A stretch of 64,000 bases of DNA, taken from Deltaproteobacteria bacterium. GTDB taxonomy: Bacteria; Myxococcota_A; Polyangia; Polyangiales; Polyangiaceae. Where the stretch lies: NCBI GenBank assembly GCA_016218915.1, contig JACRCQ010000046.1, forward strand, positions 1 to 64,000. Direction: 5' to 3'. The position numbers and the translations under genes are program-made. Positions within the stretch are counted from its first letter, which is position 1. Each line of letters opens with the position of its first letter. Of this stretch, positions 15,368 to 23,462 are shown piece by piece. The notes under the pieces are model-generated. The model was not told where the DNA came from. It saw only the letters and a list, made by a program, of their open reading frames with translations, and ran no database searches.

Positions 15368-16150
15368 GTGGACAACGGGGCCGAGAAGGACGCAACGCGA
15401 CGGGTGATCAAAAGGTATTCGAACCGCAAGCTGTACGACACGCGCGACAGCCGGTACGTGACCCTGCTCCAGATCGCTGAGATGGTCCGGGGCGGTGAGG
15501 ACGTCCAAATCATCGATAACACTACGAAAGAGGACAAGACCGAGGTCACGCTCGCCCTGGCGATCTCCGAAGAGCTCAAGACCCGGCCGCGAGCCGTCTC
15601 AGTCGGCTCGTTGCGTACCCTGATCCAGGAACGTGGCGAGAAGCTGCTGACCTCGCTGCGCGATGGCCCGATCGGGCGTCTGATCCCCGCGCCGGGCGCT
15701 CCAGAGGGTGCGAAGCCCGAGGAGAATCCCGAAGAGGTCGAGGCTTCGAGCGATCAGGCGGCTGCGGCCAAGGCCGGTGCGCCCGAGGGTTCGCCGCAGA
15801 AGCATGAGGGCAGATCTGGGCTGGCCGAGCTGTTGGCGACCTCGACGCACACGATTCACCAATGGCAGCAGGCGATGGATGAGCGCATTCGGGCGGTCAT
15901 TCCTGGCTTGAAAGAGCACATGGACCTGCAGGCAGAGGTGCGTCGTCTGGCCCAACGGGTCGAGGCACTGGAAGCGCACGTAGGTGTGACGGCCAAGGTG
16001 GCGGCGGTCGAGATGGCCGATCACGGGCCTGCGGCGATCGACACTTCTCCCAGGGCCGAGGTCGCGGGCGCGTCGGAGGGCGGACTTTCGGGGGGTGGGG
16101 GCTCGGTCCGGGACGTTGAAATGCGGGCCGAAGGCCACAACCAGGAATAA
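15368..16150 (+). CDS. PhaR-type polyhydroxyalkanoate synthesis regulator
   Basis: A 260-aa protein whose N-terminus (about 12-70) carries the PHB accumulation regulator DNA-binding domain: RVIKRYSNRKLYDTRDSRYV, then LLQIAEMVRGGEDVQIID and a following TLALAISEE segment. In known PhaR proteins this domain binds DNA and polyhydroxyalkanoate and represses phasin genes. The rest is an acidic/Ala-rich linker and a helical region with coiled-coil character (LKEHMDLQAEVRRLAQRVEALEAH reads as heptads), plus a low-complexity tail. The GTG start follows AAAGGAG with good spacing. No PHA synthase or phasin is nearby. Family call firm; regulon unknown. Confidence 0.88.
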   Translation: MDNGAEKDATRRVIKRYSNRKLYDTRDSRYVTLLQIAEMVRGGEDVQIIDNTTKEDKTEVTLALAISEELKTRPRAVSVGSLRTLIQERGEKLLTSLRDGPIGRLIPAPGAPEGAKPEENPEEVEASSDQAAAAKAGAPEGSPQKHEGRSGLAELLATSTHTIHQWQQAMDERIRAVIPGLKEHMDLQAEVRRLAQRVEALEAHVGVTAKVAAVEMADHGPAAIDTSPRAEVAGASEGGLSGGGGSVRDVEMRAEGHNQE

Positions 16151-16280
16151 CCCATGCTCATGGCCGGTTGAGCGGACGTGAGTGCAAGCGGCCGCAATCA
16201 GCCGACACCCAGCAGAAGCAACGACCTGACACCCAGTCCAGTCCTCGTTCCGACCACCCATCGGAAGCGCAACCTCCAGG

Positions 16281-16309
16281 CTGACAGCTGGCCGCTTCGC
16301 ACTTACAAC
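16281..16309 (+). promoter_or_regulatory. Candidate sigma-70-type promoter for the ECF sigma operon
   Basis: CTGACA (16281-16286) and TACAAC (16304-16309) are 17 bases apart, matching consensus at 5/6 and 4/6. Transcription would begin near the GAGGAG ribosome site, leaving a very short leader, which weakens the call. Confidence 0.3.
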
Positions 16310-16325
16310 TTCGGATGAGGAGCGA

Positions 16326-16994
16326 ATGGGCCTAGTAGAGCAGACAGCGACCAGCAAGCACACGGGACCGACCGAGTTCGAGGTCGACGTGATGTCGCAC
16401 ATGGACGCGCTGTATGCGGTGGCGTGCCGGATGACGCGCAACCCTGCAGATGCCGAGGATCTGGTTCAGGACTCGCTTGTCAAGGCGATGAGGAGCCGTG
16501 AGCAGTTCAGCGCTGGCACCAACCTCAAGGCGTGGCTTTTCAAGATCCTGACCAACACGTTCATCAACAAGTATCGCAGGGGCAGCCTTGAGCGCGAGGT
16601 GCTCAACGGTCCGGAATCCAAGCCGCTGTCCGATGGCTGGGTGAGCGTTGCAACGATGCGCCAGATGTCGGACCCGGAAACCCAGGTGTTGCGTCCGATC
16701 CTGGAGCGTGAGCTTCACAAGGCGCTCGAGGAGCTGCCCGAGGAGTTCAGGCTTGCGGTGCTGCTATCGGACGTCGAAGACTTTTCGTATAAAGAGATCG
16801 CAGATGTCGTGGGCTGCCCGATCGGCACGGTGATGTCCAGGCTGCATCGGGGTCGTCGCTTGTTGCAGGAACGCTTGAGAGACCAGGCTTTGTTGATGGG
16901 AATCATCCGAGAAGACGATCAGATCAGCGGCGGCACATCGGAGCCGGTGGACCTGACCGAGTACCGGTCGAAGAAGCGGGGGGCCATCGGATGA
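16326..16994 (+). CDS. ECF-family RNA polymerase sigma factor (RpoE-like)
   Basis: A 222-aa ECF sigma factor. Region 2 is visible at about 23-85 (HMDALYAVACRMTRNPADAE, DLVQDSLVKAMR, LKAWLFKILTNTFINKYRR). Region 4 is at about 133-185 (ALEELPEEFRLAVLLSDVED, then FSYKEIADVVGCPIGTVMSR and LHRGRRLLQERL). It starts after GAGGAG. Its stop overlaps the anti-sigma start by 4 bases (ATGA), indicating translational coupling. Sigma factors of this class are usually held inactive by the partner encoded next. The triggering stress is unknown. Confidence 0.95.
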   Translation: MGLVEQTATSKHTGPTEFEVDVMSHMDALYAVACRMTRNPADAEDLVQDSLVKAMRSREQFSAGTNLKAWLFKILTNTFINKYRRGSLEREVLNGPESKPLSDGWVSVATMRQMSDPETQVLRPILERELHKALEELPEEFRLAVLLSDVEDFSYKEIADVVGCPIGTVMSRLHRGRRLLQERLRDQALLMGIIREDDQISGGTSEPVDLTEYRSKKRGAIG

Positions 16995-17848
16995 CTAAGT
17001 CCAATTGTCGCGAGGTGCTTCGGTGCATCGACACGTTCGTCGACGGCGAGCTTGAGCCGTCGGAGATGCTCGCGATGCAGGAGCATGTGGAAGGGTGCGA
17101 GGAGTGCTCGGAGCGCGTGCGCTTCCAGCGATCCATGCGCGCGTCGGTACGCAACGTGGTGCAGTCTGCGCGGGTTTCTGACCTGATGCGAGCCCGTGTG
17201 GCGCACGCGCTGGCAGAGCAGCGTGTCCTGGCGGTGCGCGAGAGCGAGCCGGTCGAGGCGCCTGCCCAGGTGACCTCCGAGCCCCCGCGGATGCTGTCCT
17301 GGCGCGTGGTCGGTCCGCTGGCGGCTGCAGCCGTGCTGTCGCTGGTGCTCGGCTCTCTCGCGAACAAGACGCAGGTTCCGCAGGCATCGAGCTCGCCGGT
17401 GGGCTCGGCCAGCCTGATGACGCTCGACGCGTTCCTCGAGGAGGTGGTCGATCAGCACGCGCATCCGCTTCCTCCTGAGACCACCAACCCCTCCGAAGTA
17501 GCCCGGTTCGACCAGTTCGTAGGGGTTCCGGTCCGTCCGCTGACCTTCAACCGCTTCCAGGGCACCTTGCTCGGCGCCCGCATGGTTCCGATCCGCCAGA
17601 GCCGCGCTGCCATGCTGCAGTACGTGCTCACCAATGGCCACCGCGTCAGCGTCTACGTCTACAACCCGCGTGCGGTGCGCATGGTGGCGAGCCCGCGCAT
17701 GCAAGAGCGCAAGAACGACAACGGGCCGATGTACGTCGGCTTGATGCATGGCTACTCGGTTGCGGTCACGGATCGACGCGGCATCGGCTATGCCCTGGCA
17801 AGCGACCTCGACGAGCAGGAAATCCTGGCGGTCGACCTTCCGCAGTGA
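16991..17848 (+). CDS. Zinc-finger (HC2-type) membrane anti-sigma factor
   Basis: A 285-aa predicted anti-sigma factor. The N-terminus has the zinc-binding anti-sigma pattern (CREVLRCIDTFVDGEL ... MQEHVEGCEECSE), with the HxxxCxxC motif. One transmembrane helix follows (VVGPLAAAAVLSLVLGSLA, about 103-121), then a roughly 160-residue outside domain ending near DLDEQEILAVDLP. The four-base overlap with the upstream sigma factor fixes the pairing. The extracytoplasmic part probably senses the signal. The pattern of this domain resembles anti-sigma sensor regions, but I cannot name its ligand. Confidence 0.88.
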   Translation: MTKSNCREVLRCIDTFVDGELEPSEMLAMQEHVEGCEECSERVRFQRSMRASVRNVVQSARVSDLMRARVAHALAEQRVLAVRESEPVEAPAQVTSEPPRMLSWRVVGPLAAAAVLSLVLGSLANKTQVPQASSSPVGSASLMTLDAFLEEVVDQHAHPLPPETTNPSEVARFDQFVGVPVRPLTFNRFQGTLLGARMVPIRQSRAAMLQYVLTNGHRVSVYVYNPRAVRMVASPRMQERKNDNGPMYVGLMHGYSVAVTDRRGIGYALASDLDEQEILAVDLPQ

Positions 17849-17941
17849 ACCGTCTGCGGGAGTTTCGCAGCCCGGCGCGAAACGACCGGAAAATGCGTTT
17901 ACGTTCCGGGAAACGCGCCCTAGGTTGCCTTTGCACCTGAC

Positions 17942-17984
17942 CCAGCGTCCCTGATCAGGACCGTCCTCGCTGGCAGGTGCGAGG
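17942..17984 (+). promoter_or_regulatory. Possible alternative RNA hairpins over the ribosome site of the PEGA gene
   Basis: CCTCGC (17965-17970) can pair with GCGAGG (17979-17984), covering part of the GAGGGG ribosome site at 17981-17986. CCAGCG (17942-17947) can instead pair with CGCTGG (17968-17973). The two pairings share bases 17968-17970 and exclude each other, a layout seen in switch-like leaders. By-eye prediction only. Confidence 0.25.
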
Positions 17985-17989
17985 GGATC

Positions 17990-19111
17990 ATGTCCTTGCT
18001 GCTAGCCAATCGACCCAGGCGCATCGCCGTCCCGTTCGGATCGACTGCGGCATCGTTGGTCTTCGCGTTCGCAGTGTTCGGCATGCCCCGCGCCGCAGCA
18101 GCCGAGAGCAGCAGCTCGCAGGCTTCCAGCGCCTCGGCGCGTCTCGAGATCCGAACCAGCGACGGGCTCGGCACGATCCATCTGGATGGACGGGAAGTCG
18201 GGCAAGGGACGTTTGCCGGGGATGTCGCTGCTGGTTCCCACGAGATCCGGGTCTCGCGCGAGGGGTTCGACACCTTCGAGAAGAAGGTACAGGTCGCCGC
18301 GGATCAGCTGCTCGTGGAGACGATCGTGCTGGAGCGCTCGGAGACCGATGCGAGCCCGGCCGATGCACCGCCCGTCCCGGTCAGCTCTCGTGCTGCAGAT
18401 GGCATCTACGGCGGGTTGAACCTGGGTGCGCTCTTCATGCCGCGCGGCTCGGACAACACGATCGATCTCGGATGCGAATCGATCGGCGCCACGTCATGCG
18501 AGCCGTCCAAGCCGATGGGTGCGCTCGCGGCCGGCTACGTCGGATACGCCCTCGAGCCCATCGGTCTGGAGCTGTTCTTCGGAATGCTGGGCGACGTGTC
18601 GCGCCCCAAGGCGACGTTCGACGGTGTCCGAGGGTCGGACATCAACCCGCTCGCAGCTGCTCCTGCGCGGACCGAGGAGTTCATCTTCGCCCGATACGGC
18701 GGCTTTGCAGCGCTTCGCTCGCGCGTGTGGTGGGATCTGTCGCGCTGGAGGGTGAGCTTCGCGGGCGGCGTGGGCGCTGGCTACAACCGGATGGCCATGC
18801 GCAGGACTGCCAAGACCGACGACGGCGGCGAGAACGTCTACAACACGGAGCAGCAGGGGTACTGGTCTCCCCTGGTCACGCTCGATCTATCGATCCAGCT
18901 GAAAGTGGGGAAGACGTCGTCGTTGTCTTTGGGAGGGCTGCTGATCGCCGAGAATGCGTCGGGCAAGGCTCGTGTCCCGCCTGCGGGGCATCAGTTCATC
19001 ACCGGCGGTACGGCAACGGTCCCGCGCCCTGTGGACACACCTTCCTACGACATGGCGAGCGGGCCGCAGATCTACCTCGGCCCCTACGTCGGTGTGCAGC
19101 TCGGGCCCTGA
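17990..19111 (+). CDS. PEGA-domain outer membrane barrel-like protein
   Basis: A 373-aa exported protein. It has a signal peptide (about 1-38, ending near AAAAES) and a PEGA domain (about 50-110: SDGLGTIHLDGREVGQGTFA, DVAAGSHEIRVSREGFDTFE). The C-terminal 240 residues have barrel-like alternation (GIYGGLNLGALFMPRG ... LAAGYVGYALEPIGLELFFG ... a closing GPQIYLGPYVGVQLGP). PEGA domains are surface beta-structures common in myxobacteria. The start follows GAGGGG. It converges on the next gene with only 5 bases between the stops. Function unknown beyond envelope location. Confidence 0.72.
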   Translation: MSLLLANRPRRIAVPFGSTAASLVFAFAVFGMPRAAAAESSSSQASSASARLEIRTSDGLGTIHLDGREVGQGTFAGDVAAGSHEIRVSREGFDTFEKKVQVAADQLLVETIVLERSETDASPADAPPVPVSSRAADGIYGGLNLGALFMPRGSDNTIDLGCESIGATSCEPSKPMGALAAGYVGYALEPIGLELFFGMLGDVSRPKATFDGVRGSDINPLAAAPARTEEFIFARYGGFAALRSRVWWDLSRWRVSFAGGVGAGYNRMAMRRTAKTDDGGENVYNTEQQGYWSPLVTLDLSIQLKVGKTSSLSLGGLLIAENASGKARVPPAGHQFITGGTATVPRPVDTPSYDMASGPQIYLGPYVGVQLGP

Positions 19112-19116
19112 CCCGC

Positions 19117-20259
19117 TCAGCTGCACGTGCACGTGCCATTGGTGGGAGGGCCGTATCCACGGTCCTCGCTGCAGTCCGCGTTGCCGCCGTCGTGGCACGT
19201 CCATGTGCACTTGTCGACGCAGGCGCCGGCGCAAGGCTTGCCACAGCTGTCCACCCCTGTGGCCTGCACGATCACCGAACAGGTCGCGGCGAGCTTGGTC
19301 TCATTGAAGCCGCCCCCGCCGTCGTAGCAGTACTCGTTCAGCGCAACGCCGGGCGTGCACGCGCAATCAGGCAGACCGCTGCAGGTGCCGTCTGGGACGC
19401 AGTCCGGGATGCACTGCCCCTGGCCGTCGCACTTTCCTCCGGGACACGCGACGCCTGCCGATACGTTCATTCCATTGGGCACGCAGTTTGGATTTCCGGC
19501 CGAGCAGGAGGTTGATCCCAGCGTGCAGGAAGTCGGAGTGCACAAGGCACCTTCCTGGCAGAGCACGCAATCACCAGCGGCCGTGCAATACATCGTGGGA
19601 CCGTAGTGGCAGGTCGTTCCCGCAGGCTCCAGCGCGCCCTTCTGGCAGGTGTCGGTGTAGCAGTCCCAGGAGCCGGCATGGCACACAGCGCCTGGATCGC
19701 ACGGGGTGCCTTGCTCACAGCCCCCGCCGCTGCCTCCCTCGCCTGAGCCGCCGCTACCGCCGTTGCCCGAGCTACCCCCTTTGCCCGAGCTTCCCCCCTG
19801 ACCTGAGCCTCCTGACCCCCCTGCCCCTGAAACGCACTGGTTGCTCGTGCTGCACGTCTTGCCGTTCGGACATCCACCGCAGTACGGCGCGGATCCGCAG
19901 CCGTCCGAGATGAAGCCGCACTGGGCCTTGGCAATCTCGCACGTCAGCGCGGTGCAGGGCTTGGTCCCGCACTTGTTCGGGCCGCCCCCACCGCAGAACT
20001 TGTCGGCAGAGCACGCTGCGCACACCACGATCCCGCCGCAACCGTCCGGCGCCGAGCCGCACTCGACGCCGAGCGCTGCGCAGGTTCCAGGCACGCAGGT
20101 TCCGGCTTCCGCACCAGCGTCGTGCCCGGACGCTCCGCCGTGCCCAGCCGCCGCAGGGGGCGCTGCGGATTCGCTGGGCCCGCCTGAGCAGCTTCCGAGC
20201 GCAACCACTGCCGCGACTGCGATCGCCAGCCGGCCGCCGATTCGGGCAAGCGCATTCAC
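19117..20259 (-). CDS. Cys-rich lipoprotein with Gly/Ser spacer
   Basis: A 380-aa lipoprotein. GTG start, signal peptide with lipobox ALGSC, an acidic/Ala linker and a Cys-rich first block (TCVPGTCAALGVECGSAPDG, then several CGG and CxxC pairs). A GGSGG/GKGGSSG spacer follows, then a second Cys-rich block (GAVCHAGSWDCYTDTCQKG ... SCGKPCAGACVDKCTWTC). The regular paired cysteines suggest disulfide-stabilised modules like those of myxobacterial surface proteins. The frame is open upstream of the GTG but lacks sensible sequence there and would overlap the next gene. A GTG at 20274 is a possible alternative start. Function unknown. Confidence 0.7.
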   Translation of the reverse strand: MNALARIGGRLAIAVAAVVALGSCSGGPSESAAPPAAAGHGGASGHDAGAEAGTCVPGTCAALGVECGSAPDGCGGIVVCAACSADKFCGGGGPNKCGTKPCTALTCEIAKAQCGFISDGCGSAPYCGGCPNGKTCSTSNQCVSGAGGSGGSGQGGSSGKGGSSGNGGSGGSGEGGSGGGCEQGTPCDPGAVCHAGSWDCYTDTCQKGALEPAGTTCHYGPTMYCTAAGDCVLCQEGALCTPTSCTLGSTSCSAGNPNCVPNGMNVSAGVACPGGKCDGQGQCIPDCVPDGTCSGLPDCACTPGVALNEYCYDGGGGFNETKLAATCSVIVQATGVDSCGKPCAGACVDKCTWTCHDGGNADCSEDRGYGPPTNGTCTCS

Positions 20260-20315
20260 GATCCCAGTATACACCGAAGGACGCGTCGAGATGTCGCGGT
20301 GAGCAGGGTGCGAGC

Positions 20316-22235
20316 TCAGGGCGAGCAGGGGGTCGACACCTTCACCTGGAACCCGGGCGATGGCTGCCCTACCAGCGCAGCCTGAAGGGCAAAGGCTTTG
20401 GCAGCTTCCCGCAACGCCGTGCAAGATGAACCGCAGATCCGCACACGCTGCTGGCTGTCCACGTTCCAGCCGTTCTGCGACGTGGACTGCTCTGTGCACA
20501 GCTCGTTGTGGCTGATGTCCACGCGGTGGTAGCCCTGCAGGTCGAAGTACGAGAGCGTGATCTTGTCTTCGGGCGTGCCTGTGATCAGATCGGACTTGTC
20601 GTACAGGCAGCTGCTGAGATCGCTGACCACGGTCTGCACGGCCTTGGCTCCCACGTTGGCGTCCGAGGTCGCATCGAACAGGCTGGTCCCTCCCTGCATT
20701 GCGATGCTGCTCGCAGCGCTCAGCGCCGCGGGATCCGCGCCGTTCGGGTTCTGCAGCAACAGGACGTAGGTGTAGATGCCGGACTGGGCCAGCGCCTGCT
20801 GCGCGAGCGTCGCGGGCGAGGACCCTCCGCAATGCGGCTCGAAGTCGCGGTTGCCTACCAGGAAGAGCGCCTTTCGATTGAACCGCGTGGAAGGTGCCGT
20901 GGGCGCGAGATCGCCGAGCGCCTTGTAGACGCCGTCGAGCCTCATGGCAGCATCGAGGTACAGCACAGGATCGCTCGCGAGAAGGTTGGAGGCGGCGCCG
21001 ACCTTGGCAGCAATCGCATCGCGCGCTTGCGATGCGAAGTCGAAGGCGACGTCGCCAGGCGGAGTGAGAGCCGCGAACGGGCTCGGGGCGGCCGTGCAAT
21101 CGGCGAGTGCCGCAGGAACGAACTTGAAGCCGACCCTGCAGCGGTTGAAGACCGGGTCCTGCAGCGACAGGCCGAGAACGCCGTTGAAGCCGGTGTCGCC
21201 GAAGAACTTCTTCATGCTCGCAGAGCGATCCATCAGCACGAGAAGCGCGCTTTCCGTGGGCTGCAGCGCCCCTTGCTTCACGCACGCCTCCTGGCCTGTG
21301 CCGTTGTCCTGGCCTGCCTGCAGGCTCTTCAGGTCACCGTCGCAGATCGGCTGCAGCGGAGTCTTGGACGGGCACGCGGCGTTCGCCTGCACGCCGACGA
21401 TCTTCCCCTTCTTGTAGTTCGACTGGCAGAGGCTCGATGCGAGCTCGAACTGCAGGGGCTTGCCTGGATCCGGGATCACGAAGCCTTCATCCGCATCCCT
21501 GTCGAGGACCTCAGGCGTGAAGTTGTCGTAGGTGACCCGCACATTCATGCCAGGAGGATCCGGGATGGATTGGCCGGGCAGCGCTTGCGCCTCGAACAGG
21601 CACTTGTCGCCATCGATCAGCTTGGCTGGCATGGAGCCTGCCGCGGGCAAGCATTCGAGCACGGGGAAGCACGTGCTGGTGTTGCCGAAGACGAGGGACT
21701 CGCGAAAGTCCGCGAGCTGCTCCGGCGAGATGTCCAGCTTGGAGCACACGCCGCCAATGCAGGATTGATCGGTTCCACAAGGCTGATCCGCGCAGCTGCG
21801 CCGCAGCGGCATCGGAAGGTACAGGATGCGGCCAGATGAATAGGGAGTGCGCCGTCGACGCATCACCAGCACGCTGTCCTGGCCCACGTCCGGGATCTTC
21901 ACCACGCAATTGCCCGCGAAGTCGGGCTGATCGGTCTTGAACCCGAGCACCGTGATCGTGATCGGGTTGGCAGGATCACCCGCTGCTTCGAGACCGAACG
22001 TGCTCGGCAGCCGCACGCTGCCGTCCGACACGATGTAGTTGTCGCAGAAGATCGTCCGTCCGCTCGACTGGATCACCACGCCGACGCTCCGCAGCTCCCT
22101 GGGAACCTGCATCTGCGTGCTGAAACCGGCGATCAGCTGGGTAGGCTTGTCCGCGGTGCACGAGCCGAAGGCTGCCATCAGCGCGAGGCCGGCCACAGCC
22201 CAGCCAGCGGCCCGTAAGGATGCTCGGTTTCTCAT
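20316..22235 (-). CDS. VWA-like lipoprotein
   Basis: A 639-aa lipoprotein with lipobox AAFGSC. The N-terminal third contains a paired-Cys segment (RRSCADQPCGTDQSCIGGVC) typical of myxobacterial envelope proteins. From about residue 340 a von Willebrand A-like domain appears: ALLVLMDRSASMKKF contains the DxSxS part of the metal-ion-dependent adhesion site, and KALFLVGNRDFEPHCGG with GIYTYVLLLQNPNG fits later strands. The start is preceded by GGGGGA. It overlaps the upstream PEGA gene by 4 bases (ATGA), so the two are translationally coupled. A role in adhesion or complex assembly is inferred. Confidence 0.8.
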   Translation of the reverse strand: MRNRASLRAAGWAVAGLALMAAFGSCTADKPTQLIAGFSTQMQVPRELRSVGVVIQSSGRTIFCDNYIVSDGSVRLPSTFGLEAAGDPANPITITVLGFKTDQPDFAGNCVVKIPDVGQDSVLVMRRRRTPYSSGRILYLPMPLRRSCADQPCGTDQSCIGGVCSKLDISPEQLADFRESLVFGNTSTCFPVLECLPAAGSMPAKLIDGDKCLFEAQALPGQSIPDPPGMNVRVTYDNFTPEVLDRDADEGFVIPDPGKPLQFELASSLCQSNYKKGKIVGVQANAACPSKTPLQPICDGDLKSLQAGQDNGTGQEACVKQGALQPTESALLVLMDRSASMKKFFGDTGFNGVLGLSLQDPVFNRCRVGFKFVPAALADCTAAPSPFAALTPPGDVAFDFASQARDAIAAKVGAASNLLASDPVLYLDAAMRLDGVYKALGDLAPTAPSTRFNRKALFLVGNRDFEPHCGGSSPATLAQQALAQSGIYTYVLLLQNPNGADPAALSAASSIAMQGGTSLFDATSDANVGAKAVQTVVSDLSSCLYDKSDLITGTPEDKITLSYFDLQGYHRVDISHNELCTEQSTSQNGWNVDSQQRVRICGSSCTALREAAKAFALQAALVGQPSPGFQVKVSTPCSP

Positions 22236-23434
22236 CGTTGTCCCCCGTGCAGGTTGGCGGGAATCAGCCCAGGAGCGAGCGTGCCCGTGACCGGGGTCTG
22301 CTCGGACGGACGGGTGACGAAGTAGGTAGCCACGACCGCGCCTGCCACCACGGCCACAGAGCCTGCAGCCCAGTAGAACCAGGCAGCCCCGCGCTCTCGC
22401 GACAGGGGCACCGTGACGTTCCGGACTTGATCGTCGTTCAACGCAAGATCCGTGGAGTAGGTCTGGAACCCGGGCTTTCGAACCACGAGCTGATGCCCGC
22501 CAGCGGGAAGCACACCTTCCCACGTGCCCGATCCCCGTACCTTCCCATCGATCTCCACGATAGCGTCGGATTCGGACACTGTCACCCGGACCTTCCCGCT
22601 GTGACGCTCCGCGGCCATGGACAGGATCATGTCCACGGGCTTCTCGAAGACCACCTCGCTGGTTTGTCGCACCGTGACGAAGCCGGGCGCGCGGGCTTCG
22701 AACGTGTGCCTTCCCACGACCACCTCGCCCCTGAATGGCGCAGGCCCCATGTCGATGCCGTCCACGGTCACGTGCGCTCCGCGTGCGCCCACCACTGCGA
22801 CGGACACAGCCGACTTGCGGACCAGGGGCTCGAGCACGAAGCTCGCGCGCCCTGGCGTGCCAGCCGTGATCGTCAGCTCGATCACCTTGTCCTGGAAGCC
22901 CTTCTTCGTGAGCTTGAGCATGCGCTTGCCCACGTCGATCGCGACCGGCCCCAGCAACGGCGTGTCGCCGATCACCTGATCGTCGATGTACAAAGTGGCA
23001 CCGGGCTGGTCGGCCGTGACCTCGACCGTCGAGACGTACGGCTGCAGCGCTGCGATGGCTTCGCGGACCTGCTGGAGCTCGTCAGCCGGCACCTTGTCGT
23101 CGGCTTCCGCAAGCTGCTGGTTCCACTTCGCGATCGCGCGTGAGTAGTGCTGCAGGCTCTTCTCGCAGACGCCGACATTGAACAGCACGCGCGGGTTGCG
23201 CGACAGCTCGAAGGCGCGCTGGAACTGCACGAGCGCTCCGCGGTAGTCCTTGGCCTCGTACAGATCGCGCGCTGCATCCCAATCCTTGCGCACCGATTCG
23301 GGGAGCGAGTCGCGAATGGAGACCTTCTTCGCCTGGCTCGCCCCACCGGAAGGGGCCTTGTTCTGGGCAATCGACGGGCTCGCCCCGAGCACGAGCCCCA
23401 ACATGGCAGCGGCAGCTACGAGTCGACACTTCAT
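22232..23434 (-). CDS. TPR/PEGA-domain membrane protein
   Basis: A 400-aa protein. It has a signal peptide (about 1-23) and a short tetratricopeptide region (RDLYEAKDYRGALVQFQRAF, then NPRVLFNVGVCEKSLQHYSR). Three tandem PEGA-type domains follow (GATLYIDDQVIGDTPLLGPV; GAHVTVDGIDMGPAPFRGEV; DAIVEIDGKVRGSGTWEGVL), then a C-terminal transmembrane helix (WFYWAAGSVAVVAGAVVATYF) and a short tail. It lies between a kinase gene (28 bases upstream) and the VWA lipoprotein (4-base overlap). This suggests an envelope assembly whose kinase partner signals inside. The partner relation is inferred from gene order. Confidence 0.82.
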   Translation of the reverse strand: MKCRLVAAAAMLGLVLGASPSIAQNKAPSGGASQAKKVSIRDSLPESVRKDWDAARDLYEAKDYRGALVQFQRAFELSRNPRVLFNVGVCEKSLQHYSRAIAKWNQQLAEADDKVPADELQQVREAIAALQPYVSTVEVTADQPGATLYIDDQVIGDTPLLGPVAIDVGKRMLKLTKKGFQDKVIELTITAGTPGRASFVLEPLVRKSAVSVAVVGARGAHVTVDGIDMGPAPFRGEVVVGRHTFEARAPGFVTVRQTSEVVFEKPVDMILSMAAERHSGKVRVTVSESDAIVEIDGKVRGSGTWEGVLPAGGHQLVVRKPGFQTYSTDLALNDDQVRNVTVPLSRERGAAWFYWAAGSVAVVAGAVVATYFVTRPSEQTPVTGTLAPGLIPANLHGGQR

Positions 23435-23462
23435 GGACCGGGTTCTCCCCCGCAGCGAACCT

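Noticed and set aside
20260..21285. 5' extension of the Cys-rich lipoprotein frame
   Set aside because: It overlaps the VWA lipoprotein gene in another frame and lacks recognisable sequence; the signal peptide begins at 20259.
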